Assembly (NCBI RefSeq): GCF_000025705.1 | Contig: NC_013959.1 | Coordinates: forward strand, 2,178,001 to 2,242,000 | Direction: 5' to 3' | Origin: Sideroxydans lithotrophicus ES-1 | GTDB lineage: Bacteria; Pseudomonadota; Gammaproteobacteria; Burkholderiales; Gallionellaceae | Length of the DNA stretch: 64,000 nt | Shown here: one piece after another, positions 1 to 9,119 of the stretch | Layout: every line of letters begins with the position of its first letter | How positions within the stretch are numbered: the stretch's first letter is position 1 | The notes under the pieces: model-generated | Told to the model about the DNA's origin: nothing | Database searches by the model: none | The model's input: only the letters and a program-made list of their open reading frames with translations | Translations under genes and position numbers: made by a program

Positions 1-477
1 GACGGGTTCCTGCTTCTCCAGCAACGGCCGCAATATGTGTTTCACCAATTTGCGCATCTCGGCTGCCACGTTATCGCCATTGCTGAAGTAGCGCCGGATC
101 TCCTGGTCCGTGCTGCGCGCATCTTCCGGCAGGAGCCGTATCAGCACCGGAACATGATCAACCAGGTTAAGGATGAAACCGCTGATCCGCACCTTCCAGG
201 AATTCGCATCCTGAATGTCCTGCTTGGTCGGGCCATGCTTGTTGATGAGCGCATCGATCCACGGGATCTCGCGGGTGACATCCTTGTACTTGTGATAGTA
301 GAGGTAATTCCAGCTCGCCAGGTGGAACTGTTCGCGGCCATGTTGCAGCTCCTCGGCAACATGGCTGTCGGCACGGCGGACTCCTTCAACGAGGGTGCGC
401 CAGAGCAATTCACGGTGCTGCGCCGCACGCGGCTTGGGATTCTTGCCCGGCACGAAAACGATATGCCTGTTTGCCAC
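1..477 (-). CDS. Hypothetical protein, possible alpha/beta-hydrolase N-terminus (partial)
   Basis: A reading frame of 159 codons is open from a GTG at 477 and runs off the left edge, so only the N-terminal part is visible. The GTG is chosen because an in-frame TAA lies two codons upstream and a purine-rich GAGGCAGG sits about 8 bases before it. The protein begins VANRHIVFVPGKNPKP, which resembles the first strand and loop of an alpha/beta hydrolase (IVFVPG), but the nucleophile elbow is not in the window, so the function is open. It lies 36 bases downstream of the CapA-like gene on the same strand and is probably co-transcribed with it. Confidence 0.7.
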   Translation of the reverse strand, partial: MANRHIVFVPGKNPKPRAAQHRELLWRTLVEGVRRADSHVAEELQHGREQFHLASWNYLYYHKYKDVTREIPWIDALINKHGPTKQDIQDANSWKVRISGFILNLVDHVPVLIRLLPEDARSTDQEIRRYFSNGDNVAAEMRKLVKHILRPLLEKQEPV

Positions 478-513
478 TATTTACCTGCCTCGACACAGTT
501 GCAATTCATGTTT

Positions 514-1500
514 TCATGCCTCGTATACCAGCCGGTCGGCATGGCGCGCGAGCACAGTCCCGAATTCTGCGCACAGCATCTCCATGCGCGCACAGATCGC
601 CTCGAATTCCTTGCCGCGTGCCAGCGCAACATATCCGACGCCCAGCGAGACCGGCAGCAGCTCGATGCGGCGCAAGCTGCCCTGTTCGAACATCACCTTG
701 AACAGGCAGGAACGGTCGTTGCGCAGCAGCGGATGGACTGCGTAATCGTCGATGAAATTGCCGGTATCGTAAAGGATGGGTTTGCCCTGGTGGATCTCGA
801 TACCCTGACAGATGTGTGCACTGTGCCCGTAATAGATGTCGGCACCGAGATCGATCACCCGTCTGGCAAAGCTGCGGAATTCGGCAGCGGGACGTTCGAT
901 GAAATTTGCCCCCCAGTGATTGGAGAACACCACCAGATCGGCGCCCTGCGCACGCGCCTGCCCGATACAGCCGGCGATGCGCGCCAGCGTCTCCGGCTGC
1001 AGCGACACTTCCAGATAGTTGGTGCCGGGATGTCCGCCCTCGGCAGCAAAGACAGGTTCGTTGTCGGTAAAAGAAAGAAGAGCCACACGGTAGCCAGGCG
1101 CCCCATGCACTTCGAGCATGGCTGGGATGGCAGCCTCGGCCGCATCGGCACCGGCCCCCGCATGACAGATATTTGCCGCTTCGAGCGCATCCAAAGTATC
1201 GAGCAGGCCGCGCTCCTCGAAGTCCAGGATGTGGTTGTTGGCCAGCACACAGGCATCGATGCGTGCCGCCTGCAATACGCGCACCGCTTCGGGGTCGGCG
1301 CGAAAATGGAACATCTTTTCGGTGCGTTCCCATGGCTGGCGATGGCCGGTCAGGGCGCATTCCAGATTGACGATACGCAGATCGGCTTGTGCCAGATGCG
1401 GCAACAGGTCGTTCCACATCTCCGCAGGCGTGATGTTCTTCAGCAACTCGTTCACATAGCGACCGAGCATCACATCGCCGGTGAGAGCCAGTGTCAGCAT
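514..1500 (-). CDS. CapA family (PGA_cap) metallophosphoesterase-like protein
   Basis: The 328-residue protein has the layout of the CapA/PgsA family, whose best-known members take part in poly-gamma-glutamate capsule synthesis and which have a calcineurin-like metallophosphatase fold. Visible motifs are TGDVMLGR (residues 7-14), NLE (45-47), ANNHILD (87-93), SNHWG (193-197), GHSAHICQGIE (225-235) and YDTGNF (244-249), which are the usual metal-ligand positions. No signal peptide or membrane anchor is seen, and no pgsB/pgsC neighbours are present, so a capsule role is not supported here. A cytoplasmic phosphoesterase of unknown substrate is the safer reading. The ATG at 1500 has no strong ribosome binding site. 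Confidence 0.88.
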   Translation of the reverse strand: MLTLALTGDVMLGRYVNELLKNITPAEMWNDLLPHLAQADLRIVNLECALTGHRQPWERTEKMFHFRADPEAVRVLQAARIDACVLANNHILDFEERGLLDTLDALEAANICHAGAGADAAEAAIPAMLEVHGAPGYRVALLSFTDNEPVFAAEGGHPGTNYLEVSLQPETLARIAGCIGQARAQGADLVVFSNHWGANFIERPAAEFRSFARRVIDLGADIYYGHSAHICQGIEIHQGKPILYDTGNFIDDYAVHPLLRNDRSCLFKVMFEQGSLRRIELLPVSLGVGYVALARGKEFEAICARMEMLCAEFGTVLARHADRLVYEA

Positions 1501-1538
1501 TGGGAGGATTCAGCCGCAGGTCATGTTGGCCGGAATGA

Positions 1539-1826
1539 TCATTCGTCGCTGAGATGCAGCGGCGATTCTTCTGCCGGCTCGCCGGTTTCCGGATCTATCC
1601 AGTCGGCCATGCCGATCTCCGATTCCGCTTCTTCCAGTGACTCACCTTCTTCGTAGTCGTTGCCGTCATGATCCTGCATGTCCTGCACCGCCCCGAGCAG
1701 CGTCGGGAATGGGCCATACAACTCCTCGGTATCCTTGTCCTGCCAGTAAAAACCGTCAGGTCGTTCGATCACTCGTGCCTGATCGTAATCGGGTGGAGTT
1801 TCGGGAATGGATTCATTGGTGACCAT
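1539..1826 (-). CDS. Conserved hypothetical acidic protein, 95 aa
   Basis: A small, very acidic protein (many Asp and Glu) with the stretch DGFYWQDKDTEELYGPFPTL, which looks like a compact beta-rich domain, and an acidic tail ending in HLSDE. An upstream in-frame start at 1883 exists, but the ATG at 1826 is preceded by GGGAGGT at ideal distance and gives the compact protein MVTNESIPETPP. I do not recognise a named domain. It sits between the CapA-like gene and uspA on the same strand, with short spacers to both. Confidence 0.75.
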   Translation of the reverse strand: MVTNESIPETPPDYDQARVIERPDGFYWQDKDTEELYGPFPTLLGAVQDMQDHDGNDYEEGESLEEAESEIGMADWIDPETGEPAEESPLHLSDE

Positions 1827-1889
1827 GGCTACCTCCCTTACTTGCTTGTATGCCAGAACGGAACAACAGCAGATGTAATTCAAGCCTCA

Positions 1890-2333
1890 TCATTGTGCAC
1901 GAACCAGCAGCACCGGAACCGATGCCACGCGCACCACGCCTTCGGCCACGCTGCCCAGCAGCAAACGGTTCAGGCCAGATCGGCCATGCGTGCCGATCAC
2001 GATCAGGTCGGCCTGCCAATGCCCGGCCTCATTCCCGATCACATCGGCTATGCGCGCCCCCTTTGCTTCGAGCAGCGCCGTTTCGACTGCCGCATTCGAT
2101 TGCCGAACTTTTTCTGCCGCTTGAGAAAGTGTGCGCTCTCCGGTCTGCCGCATCGCTTCCTGCAAGGAGGTGATATCGAAATAGGTATAGCCCTCGGCAT
2201 CAAGCAGATAAACCTCCTCGAGCACGTAAACCAGGCGAATTTGAGCAGAGCGCTCCGCCAGCCTGGCCGCCTCCTGCAACGCATGCATGGAAGTGTCGCT
2301 GCCGTCGATAGGAACCAATATGCGCCGGTACAT
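1890..2333 (-). CDS. Universal stress protein, UspA family
   Basis: The 147-residue protein starts [15 protein letters not shown], the first strand and loop of the Usp fold, and ends with the ATP-binding signature G-x2-G-x9-G-S ([15 protein letters not shown]) followed by [12 protein letters not shown]. This signature marks the ATP-binding UspA/UspFG type, cytoplasmic proteins induced by stress or growth arrest. The start at 2333 is chosen over upstream in-frame codons because AGGAGG lies 7 bases before it. It is divergent from the Lon-family protease gene at 2500, and the two may share a stress-responsive promoter region (2334-2499), although I see no clear operator there. Confidence 0.93.
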   Translation of the reverse strand: MYRRILVPIDGSDTSMHALQEAARLAERSAQIRLVYVLEEVYLLDAEGYTYFDITSLQEAMRQTGERTLSQAAEKVRQSNAAVETALLEAKGARIADVIGNEAGHWQADLIVIGTHGRSGLNRLLLGSVAEGVVRVASVPVLLVRAQ

Positions 2334-2499
2334 GGTGGCCTCCTGGTTTTCCGGGTCGGTACATGAACTGTTGATCATTCTATGCTTCTTTGAAGAGGAT
2401 GTGGCACGCACATGATGATTGCCGCAAAACGACTTAAAGCGTTTAATCCAATCCACACAAGATTGCCCGATAATACAAATCTGATTTTGCAAACCAGCC

Positions 2500-4923
2500 A
2501 TGCCAACCATGAACCTGACTCCCGCCGAACTCCGTCTCACCCTCGATCCGACCAAGCTTGGATTCGCCGACACTTCAGAGATGCTCGAATACCAGTTGCC
2601 GTGGATCGGCCAGGAACGCGCGGAGATGGCGGCACGCTTCGGGCTGCAGATGGAACAGCCGAACTACAACCTGTTCGTGCTGGGCGAGGTCGGCAGCGGC
2701 CGTTCTTCACTGCTCCAGCGGGCGATGCAAACAGCCGCTGCCGGCAAGCCGGTACCGCCCGACTTGTGCTACCTGCATAACTTCGACGCCCCGGAACGTC
2801 CTCGCGCATTGCGACTGCCCGCCGGGCAAGGCCGCCTGCTGCGCCAACTCATGGCGCAGATGATGAAATCGCTGCAGAAGAACATCCCGCAATGCCTGAA
2901 CGGACAGGATTTCAAAGTCGAGAGCGAGCGCATCGGGAACACCTGCAAGATGGAAGAAGCCAAAGCCTATGCAGAACTCGACGCCTTTGCCGAGGCGCGC
3001 AAGTTCACGCTGCACCGCGAGAGCGGGCATATGGTCTTCACTTACCGCGATGCAAAAGGCCACACCCTGACCGAAGAGGAGATGCTGGCTCTGCCGAAGG
3101 AACGCCGCGCCGAGATCGACCGGGCAGAAGAGGAACTGCGTACCGAGATCAGCCGTTATTTCGAGAAAATGGGCGCAAAGGATCGCGTGAAAGATGAGGC
3201 CCTGGCCACATTGCGGCGACACGCGATCAAGCCGCTGCTGGATCACGAACTGCAGGAGATACGCAACAGTCTGAAGAAACAGATCAAGGACTCTGTCAAA
3301 CTCGGCGTTTATCTGGAACAGGTCGAACATGACGTGCTCGACAATCTGGAACTGTTCGAGGTGCTGGATGCCGAAGACGATATCCGCCAGGAAGCGCTGC
3401 AGAAGATACTGTCGCGCTACCGCGTCAACCTGGTCGTGGATAACGGCGAACTGACCGGCGCGCCGGTGATCGTCGAGGACAATCCCTTGTTCCGCTCGCT
3501 GTTCGGCAGCATCGAATACCAGTCCGAAAACGACGTGCTGATGACCGACTTCTCGCGCATCCGCGCAGGCAGCCTGCACAAGGCACATGGCGGCTTCCTC
3601 ATGCTGCACCTGCGCGACCTGTTGGCCGATGGACTGGTGTGGGAGAAGCTGCGGCGATTGCTGCGCAGTGGCAGGCTGCAGATCGAAGAGCCCGGTACCG
3701 CATTCACACCCATCGCGACGGTCTCGCTCGAACCCGAAGCCGTGGACGTCGAAGTCAAGATCGTACTGATCGGTTCGCGCGAACAGTATTACGAATTGCA
3801 GGAAGAAGACCCGGAATTCGCGCGCCACTTTTCCGTCAAGGTGGACTTTGCCGAAAGCTTCTCATCCAGCGCCGAGACACGCCGTGCGACGGCCATCTTC
3901 GTTGCCCATTCCTGCCGCCAACTGGGACTGTCGCACTTCACCGCAGCAGCCGTTGCACGTTTGCTGGAAGATGGGCACCGCGAAGTTGACGATCAGTCCC
4001 GCCAAAGCGCCATCTTCGCGCGCACCGAGGCACTGGTGATGGAAAGTGCCGCATTGTGCCGTGCGCATGCCGGCCGTCTGGTCGAGGCTGCGGATGTCGA
4101 GGCCGCACTGGCAGCGCGCACCCGGCGCCACGATTATCCCGAACAGCGCCTGCGGGAAGCGATCGCCGAGGGCGACCTGCTGATCTCCGTGCAGGGCGAG
4201 AAAGTCGGGCAGCTCAACGGACTGACCCAGGTGGATCTGGGCGACTACCGTTTCGGCTTTCCGATACACATCACAGCGCGCACTTTTGCCGGCGAGGATG
4301 GTGTGCTCAATATCGAGCGCGAGGTGGAGATGTCTGGACCGATCCACGACAAGGGCGTGCTGATCCTGCAGAACTACCTGTCGGCACTGTTCAGCCATAA
4401 CGCACCGCTGGCACTGAACGCCTCGATCGTGTTCGAGCAGGAATACGACGGCATCGAAGGCGATTCGGCTTCCTGCGCCGAACTGTATGCGCTGATCTCC
4501 TCGCTGTCCGGCCTGCCGCTCAAACAGGGGATCGGCGTGACCGGTGCGGTCAACCAGCACGGCGAAGTGTTGCCGGTAGGCGGGATCAACGAGAAGATCG
4601 AAGGATATTTTCGCGTCTGTTCAACGGCAGGACTGGACGGCAGCCATGGCGTGCTGATCCCGCACCGCAACCGCCGCCACCTGATGCTGGAACGCAGGGT
4701 CGTCGAGGCGGTCGAGCAGGGATTGTTCCATATCTACACGGCAGCACAGGTCAGCGAAGGGATAGAGCTGCTCACCGGACGACCGGCCGGCATAGCCAAC
4801 GATGCCGGCAACTATCCGCACGCCAGCGTGCTGGGGTACGCCCAGAAAGCCTTGCTGGCCTACCGCCGCGCCTGCCTGGCGTCTGAACACGCGAAGTCGG
4901 TACGCAAGCACCTGCATCCGTGA
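2500..4923 (+). CDS. Lon-family (S16) AAA protease, LonB/YcbZ-like
   Basis: The 807-residue protein has an N-terminal AAA module, a long charged helical region (about 150-340) and a C-terminal S16 Lon protease domain (about 560-770). The Ser-Lys dyad is visible as Ser656 in EGDSAS and Lys699 in GGINEKIEGY; their spacing of 43 residues equals that of E. coli Lon (Ser679/Lys722). It lacks the Lon N-terminal substrate domain and matches COG1067-type proteins. The Walker A-like loop is GEVGSGRS (62-69), with Arg where Lys is expected, so ATP hydrolysis is doubtful. Alternative ATGs are at 2500 and 2509. Likely role: cytoplasmic proteolysis under stress. Confidence 0.93.
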   Translation: MPTMNLTPAELRLTLDPTKLGFADTSEMLEYQLPWIGQERAEMAARFGLQMEQPNYNLFVLGEVGSGRSSLLQRAMQTAAAGKPVPPDLCYLHNFDAPERPRALRLPAGQGRLLRQLMAQMMKSLQKNIPQCLNGQDFKVESERIGNTCKMEEAKAYAELDAFAEARKFTLHRESGHMVFTYRDAKGHTLTEEEMLALPKERRAEIDRAEEELRTEISRYFEKMGAKDRVKDEALATLRRHAIKPLLDHELQEIRNSLKKQIKDSVKLGVYLEQVEHDVLDNLELFEVLDAEDDIRQEALQKILSRYRVNLVVDNGELTGAPVIVEDNPLFRSLFGSIEYQSENDVLMTDFSRIRAGSLHKAHGGFLMLHLRDLLADGLVWEKLRRLLRSGRLQIEEPGTAFTPIATVSLEPEAVDVEVKIVLIGSREQYYELQEEDPEFARHFSVKVDFAESFSSSAETRRATAIFVAHSCRQLGLSHFTAAAVARLLEDGHREVDDQSRQSAIFARTEALVMESAALCRAHAGRLVEAADVEAALAARTRRHDYPEQRLREAIAEGDLLISVQGEKVGQLNGLTQVDLGDYRFGFPIHITARTFAGEDGVLNIEREVEMSGPIHDKGVLILQNYLSALFSHNAPLALNASIVFEQEYDGIEGDSASCAELYALISSLSGLPLKQGIGVTGAVNQHGEVLPVGGINEKIEGYFRVCSTAGLDGSHGVLIPHRNRRHLMLERRVVEAVEQGLFHIYTAAQVSEGIELLTGRPAGIANDAGNYPHASVLGYAQKALLAYRRACLASEHAKSVRKHLHP

Positions 4924-4948
4924 CTGTCCGGCAGATCAAACCTCGGGC

Positions 4949-5305
4949 TTACGCTTCGCTTTCGTTCGCGCGCCTGGGTTCATGCTTCTTTACATCGCCA
5001 CGCAGCTTGTGCGCATATTCCTGCACCTGGCGCTTGGCCGCATCGAAGGCGTCGCGCAGGGCCACATAGACATCTTCAGCCTGCTCGCGGTTGACTGCGA
5101 TCTCGCCGCCCGCCACCCCGATGTCGATGCGCACGTTGAACAGCTTGCCCTGCTGATGATGCTTGTGCGGCATCTCGACCACCACCCGGCATGACATGAT
5201 GTGATTGAAGAACTCATCGAGCTTCTTCGCCTTCTCGCGGATATGCGTTTCCAGCGCCTCTGACTGTTCGATGTCGCGAATCGTGATCTGTAACGGGATC
5301 TGCAT
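4949..5305 (-). CDS. hpf: Ribosome hibernation promoting factor (HPF/RaiA family, short form)
   Basis: At 118 residues this is the short HPF/YfiA type without the C-terminal dimerisation domain of long HPF. The N-terminus MQIPLQITIRDIEQSEALE and the basic helix ETHIREKAKKLDEFF are typical. Family members bind the 30S decoding channel in stationary phase, block initiation and promote or prevent 100S dimers. A start with AGGAGAGACTC before the ATG supports position 5305. It is convergent with the Lon-family gene and is not next to rpoN or ptsN, where hpf is often found, so this may be a second, stress-associated copy (the C-terminal tail KKHEPRRANESEA is unusual). Confidence 0.9.
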   Translation of the reverse strand: MQIPLQITIRDIEQSEALETHIREKAKKLDEFFNHIMSCRVVVEMPHKHHQQGKLFNVRIDIGVAGGEIAVNREQAEDVYVALRDAFDAAKRQVQEYAHKLRGDVKKHEPRRANESEA

Positions 5306-5377
5306 GAGTCTCTCCTTTAGGTCGGTCCGAATGTGGTGTGCTGTGCCTGGCTGCCATCCCGCATTGCCATTGCCAGC

Positions 5378-5878
5378 TCAATGCGCCCAGCTCACCCGCA
5401 ACAGATTCTGTTCAGGATTGTAATGGAACTCCAGTTCACCACGATAGGCATGATGCAACACATCACCGATACCGCGCGCCAAATGGATATCGGTGGTGGT
5501 CACCAGTGTGCCACCCTTTGTCTTCTCGATCGCCATGATGCGCTGCAAGGGATGCGCAGCTTTTTCCTTCGCCTCGTGATGATGGATCCGTTGCATGATC
5601 TCCTCTTCGTGCGCCACGAAGAACTCTCCACTCAACGACACAAACCCGGCAGGAAATCGATCCCGTATCCGGTGGCAGGCCGGGCAGTATGATTGATGTG
5701 CATCCTTGGGCTTGTCCAGCCATTGCCAGTGGCCGGCATGGTATACCGCGCCGCAATCCGGACAGAGCGTCGGCTCGGGAAGCTTGCCCTTGGCCTTGTA
5801 GGTGTCATGCTCCGCTTCCTGCAACAACTGGTCGCGACGGATGAGTTTGAATCCAGGTGGGTGGGTTTGATGTGACAT
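5378..5878 (-). CDS. BCAM0308-family zinc-ribbon protein
   Basis: The 166-residue protein has two CxxC knuckles, CPDC (near residue 40) and CPAC (near 70), separated by a His- and Trp-rich stretch, a zinc-ribbon layout similar to that in the N-terminal part of archaeal NMD3. The rest (MQRIHHHEAKEK, LARGIGDVLHHAYRGELEFHYNPE) matches what I know as the BCAM0308 family, of unknown function. AAGGAGGCGAAC precedes the ATG. It is 72 bases upstream of hpf on the same strand, so the two may be one unit; an RNA- or ribosome-linked role would fit this partner but is inference. Confidence 0.8.
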   Translation of the reverse strand: MSHQTHPPGFKLIRRDQLLQEAEHDTYKAKGKLPEPTLCPDCGAVYHAGHWQWLDKPKDAHQSYCPACHRIRDRFPAGFVSLSGEFFVAHEEEIMQRIHHHEAKEKAAHPLQRIMAIEKTKGGTLVTTTDIHLARGIGDVLHHAYRGELEFHYNPEQNLLRVSWAH

Positions 5879-6106
5879 GTTCGCCTCCTTGTAGACCGTA
5901 CCTCCTGCTCATTGAGGGTTACAGGCGGTGCGGATATTTCATGAAATAGCGAAATCGATTGATTTGGTCGTGAACCTGGCAGATATATTTATGTGAGGAG
6001 TAGTATGCGCTCAAGACAACCCATATAAAACCATGTTTGGTGTAGAACATCAGTCAATCAGTCAACTACTTTGAGTGTCGATTGCCGATTTGGGTTTATG
6101 TCACGC
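5879..6106. other. Intergenic region between BCAM0308-type gene and kinase fusion gene
   Basis: No gene is supported. A very good ribosome binding site (GAGGAGTAGT) precedes an ATG at 6004 on the plus strand, but the frame closes after seven codons (MRSRQPI), so this is either a chance site or a fragment. The sequence is AT-richer than its flanks and contains the short direct repeat CAGTCAA near 6052-6065. Confidence 0.4.
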
Positions 6107-7696
6107 TTATGTAACAGCCAGCAGTTTGGCCAGCTTGTTCCACCCCGATCTATTGGATTCACTATCGGGACTTTCTTCAGTGGTGAATTCAACTGTCTGC
6201 ACCAATTCATGCGGCAACAGCGGGTGTCGCTTCGCTTGCAACAGCTCCAGCACCGCCAAATCCGCTTCCGAGGCGTCGTTGCGGCGCTGGCCGACACGCT
6301 CGCGCAATGTGGCGTCTCGCGCATGCAATGCAGCGATCGCGAAAGGCACCGACATATGCTGTGCCAGCGCTCGAAACATCTCGCGCTCGTCCTCCTTGAG
6401 GAAAGCGGCATCCACGATCACCGGATAACCGGCCAGCAACAACCCTCGCGCCAGTTCGTGCAGTCGCGCATAGGTCCGCTGCGTCGCTTCATGGCTATAG
6501 ATATCACCGGCGCTGGAGCGACTGCTTTCCAGCATGCCCAGCCCGAACAGCCGCTTGCGCTCGACATCGGAGCGGATGCGGATGGCACCCATCTGCTGCA
6601 GCGCGAGCTGCGAGAAGGTGGTCTTGCCCGAACCGGGCAGGCCGTGCGTGATGATCAGGGCCGGACGATATTGCGCCAGACATCGCCGCGCCAAGGCCAG
6701 GTAACTGCGGCATGCAGCCAGTCCGGTTGCCCTGGCCTGCCTGGATATGTCCGTCTGCCCGGCCCGGATGGCGCTGACCTTGGCGCGCACCGTGGCGCGA
6801 TAGGCCAGATAGAAACGCAGCACGGCGATGCCGCCGTAATCGCCGCTCACTTCCAGACAGGCATTCAACAGCCGCCAGGCGAATTCGTCATGGTCGCGGT
6901 GCAGCAGGTCCATCACCGAAAAGGCGAGCTCGTCCATCACATCTATCCAGCGCAAAGCCGGATTGAATTCGATGCAGTCGAAGGGAACGGGCTCGTCGCC
7001 GATGAGCACGATGTTGCCAAGATGCAGGTCGCCGTGGCATTCGCGCACGAAACCCTGCGCCCGGCGTTGCTCGAATATCTCTTTGCATTCGGCGAACTCG
7101 GCCTGGCTGGCCGCCTCCAATGCCGAGATGGCTTCCCTGTCTGCACTGCCTTTCAACAGCAGGCGCAATTGCGTGTAATTCTGCATTACTGCGGTATCGA
7201 CCGTGGCAGCGCTGCCAAATGTCGAGGCCGGATCAGCCACGGGCAAAGCGGCGTGGAATCGGGCGATCACTGCAGCAAGGCTATCGATGTGGTGCGGCAG
7301 GATCCTGTCGCGCTGCAACAGCTCATCCATCAAGCTGGCGGATGCAAAGCGACGCATCCTGACGGCATATTCGATCGCAGGTCGTGCACCGAAATCCGGA
7401 TCGTCCGGGCTGCCGCCGATGGGAACCATATCGAGATAGATGCCGGGAGCAGTACGACGGTTGAGCCTGATCTCCTCGTCGCAATAAAAGCGCCGCGCAC
7501 CCAGTTCCGTGTAATCCAGGAAACCCAGATCGACGGCCTTCTTGATCTTGTAGGCATAGTCTCCGGCCAGCAGCACCCACGAGATATGCGTCTCGATCAA
7601 TTGCACGGAAGAGGTGTTCAGGGCGTGGCGGTGCGGATCGCGCAGTGCGGCGATGAGCCTTTGCTGGTTCATGTAATCGCTTTGAGGATCACTCAT
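6107..7696 (-). CDS. Bifunctional APH-like kinase / P-loop ATPase fusion
   Basis: The 529-residue protein joins an aminoglycoside-phosphotransferase-like kinase half to a zeta-toxin/AAA_33-like P-loop half. In the first half the catalytic loop is HGDLHLGN (221-228), followed by PFDCIEFNP (about 239-246), the metal-binding Asp segment. In the second half the Walker A is GLPGSGKT (352-359). This fusion is common in proteobacteria as COG0645/COG2187; its substrate is unknown and it should not be read as antibiotic resistance. The start at 7696 follows a stop-rich region. It is 50 bases downstream of the ClpX-like gene on the same strand. Confidence 0.88.
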   Translation of the reverse strand: MSDPQSDYMNQQRLIAALRDPHRHALNTSSVQLIETHISWVLLAGDYAYKIKKAVDLGFLDYTELGARRFYCDEEIRLNRRTAPGIYLDMVPIGGSPDDPDFGARPAIEYAVRMRRFASASLMDELLQRDRILPHHIDSLAAVIARFHAALPVADPASTFGSAATVDTAVMQNYTQLRLLLKGSADREAISALEAASQAEFAECKEIFEQRRAQGFVRECHGDLHLGNIVLIGDEPVPFDCIEFNPALRWIDVMDELAFSVMDLLHRDHDEFAWRLLNACLEVSGDYGGIAVLRFYLAYRATVRAKVSAIRAGQTDISRQARATGLAACRSYLALARRCLAQYRPALIITHGLPGSGKTTFSQLALQQMGAIRIRSDVERKRLFGLGMLESSRSSAGDIYSHEATQRTYARLHELARGLLLAGYPVIVDAAFLKEDEREMFRALAQHMSVPFAIAALHARDATLRERVGQRRNDASEADLAVLELLQAKRHPLLPHELVQTVEFTTEESPDSESNRSGWNKLAKLLAVT

Positions 7697-7746
7697 GGTT
7701 TATCACCCGTGATGCCACAATCATAACTTCCCGGAGATTTCCTGTA

Positions 7747-8772
7747 TCAGGACAAAGTGATCAGGCTGGGTTCTTCGAACAGCGACTTGATCACGACCCT
7801 GCGTATCTCCGGATGGTCGGGGACCAGGAACATCACCGGCGTGAGCATCTCCTCGAATATGCCCCGCAGGCTGCGTGCCCCCACCTTGTACTCGAATGCC
7901 ATCTCGGCGATCTGCTGGAATGCCGCCAGTTCGATGTGCAATTCCACCCCCTCTTCCCTGAACGCTTCGCGAAACTGGTTGTAGATCGAGTTGCGCGGTT
8001 CGACCATGATCTTCACCAGCAACTCTTTGGACAGGTTCTGCAGGTTGGCGATGATGGGCAGGCGCCCGGCGAATTCCGGGATCAGCCCGAACTTGAACAG
8101 GTCGGTGGGTTTCACCCGCGAATTCAGTCGGTCGAGGATCTGCTGGTCGTCGTGCTTGTCGACGGAAATGAAACCGAAAGCATGGCTGGCCGCCGTGATG
8201 TCTTCCAGTCCGACGAACGCGCCCGCACAGATGAACAGGATGTTGGTCGTGTCGATGGTCTGCGCGCTGCCCAGACGCACCGGCGCACCTTCCATGATCT
8301 TCAGCAAGGCATGTTGCACACGCTCCCCGGAGGTACCGCGCTGCTCTCCTTCGGATGCTTTCAGCTTGTCGATCTCGTCGATGAAGACGATACCGCGCTG
8401 CGCCTTGGCGACATCCCCGCCCGCCTTCTCCAGCAGGCGCAGCAGCAATGCCTCGATCTCCTCGTTGACGTATTTCGACTGCGCCAGCGATGTCGCGTTG
8501 GCGGTGACGAAAGGGACGCGCGCCACACGCGACAATGTCTCGCACAGCAGCGTCTTGCCCGTGCCGGTCGGCCCGATGAGCAGGATGTTGCTCTTGGCGA
8601 CCTCGACGTCTCCCAGACGCTGCCTGCCCTGTTTGCGGTAATGCGAATACACCGCCACCGAGAGCACCTTCTTCGCTTCATCCTGACCGACGACATATTG
8701 GTCAAGATAGCCTGCGATCGCACTCGGGGTCAGCTTCTTGCCCTGCATCTGCTCGCTGCCGGAATTCTGCAT
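7747..8772 (-). CDS. ClpX-like AAA+ ATPase lacking the N-terminal zinc-binding domain
   Basis: The 341-residue protein is a single AAA+ module with strong ClpX similarity: Walker A GPTGTGKT (67-74), Walker B VFIDEIDK (129-136), the segment FKFGLIPEFAGRLP, and sensor 2 GARSLRGIFEEML. True ClpX is about 420 residues and begins with a four-Cys zinc domain for adaptors and substrates; that domain is absent. The pore-1 loop is KYVN (100-103), where ClpX has GYVG, and AFGF (198-201) stands where ClpX has the ClpP-docking IGF loop. It is therefore a ClpX paralogue with altered substrate handling and possibly retained ClpP docking. AGGAAGGCGAATGAC precedes the ATG. No clpP is adjacent. Confidence 0.9.
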   Translation of the reverse strand: MQNSGSEQMQGKKLTPSAIAGYLDQYVVGQDEAKKVLSVAVYSHYRKQGRQRLGDVEVAKSNILLIGPTGTGKTLLCETLSRVARVPFVTANATSLAQSKYVNEEIEALLLRLLEKAGGDVAKAQRGIVFIDEIDKLKASEGEQRGTSGERVQHALLKIMEGAPVRLGSAQTIDTTNILFICAGAFVGLEDITAASHAFGFISVDKHDDQQILDRLNSRVKPTDLFKFGLIPEFAGRLPIIANLQNLSKELLVKIMVEPRNSIYNQFREAFREEGVELHIELAAFQQIAEMAFEYKVGARSLRGIFEEMLTPVMFLVPDHPEIRRVVIKSLFEEPSLITLS

Positions 8773-9119
8773 GTCATTCGCCTTCCTGATCCTGCTCGAA
8801 CTTCATCATTTTGACATCCATAGTCTACCTTGATTGCGTCCCTCACGGTAAAGCGGCCCGGATATCCAGGCTGCGCCTTGCCGAAGTTTGCATTCTTGCA
8901 TGCCCGCTGCTTCGCCAAGCCGGACAGGTGAGCAACATCGTCATATCTCACAAGCACCAAGGCCGCATTCGCGGCAATGATCCAGGATCCATTTCAAATC
9001 AAAACACGCACATGCAATATCGATATCCACATGTAACATATTGTCACAAGGCAATATATTGGCGTTAGAATGTCTGCAGCCGGATTTAACCCGGCTTAGA
9101 GCGAGATCATCGAACAGCC
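8773..9119. promoter_or_regulatory. Divergent promoter region with an inverted repeat
   Basis: This 347-base gap separates the ClpX-like gene (minus) from the HD-GYP gene (plus) and contains no supported gene. Near the HD-GYP side is the inverted repeat ATATTG-N8-CAATAT at 9038-9057, a possible operator. I cannot identify the factor. No ribosome-independent terminator is expected, since transcription diverges. Confidence 0.4.

Noticed and set aside
37-1656. Long open frame on the plus strand opposite the CapA-like gene
   Set aside because: It is a high-GC shadow of the minus-strand CapA-like gene and its neighbour; the product has no recognisable domain.
2402-2425. TGGCACGCACATGATGATTGC, sigma-54-like
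   Set aside because: The GG and GC blocks are 16 bases apart instead of 10, so it does not fit a sigma-54 promoter.
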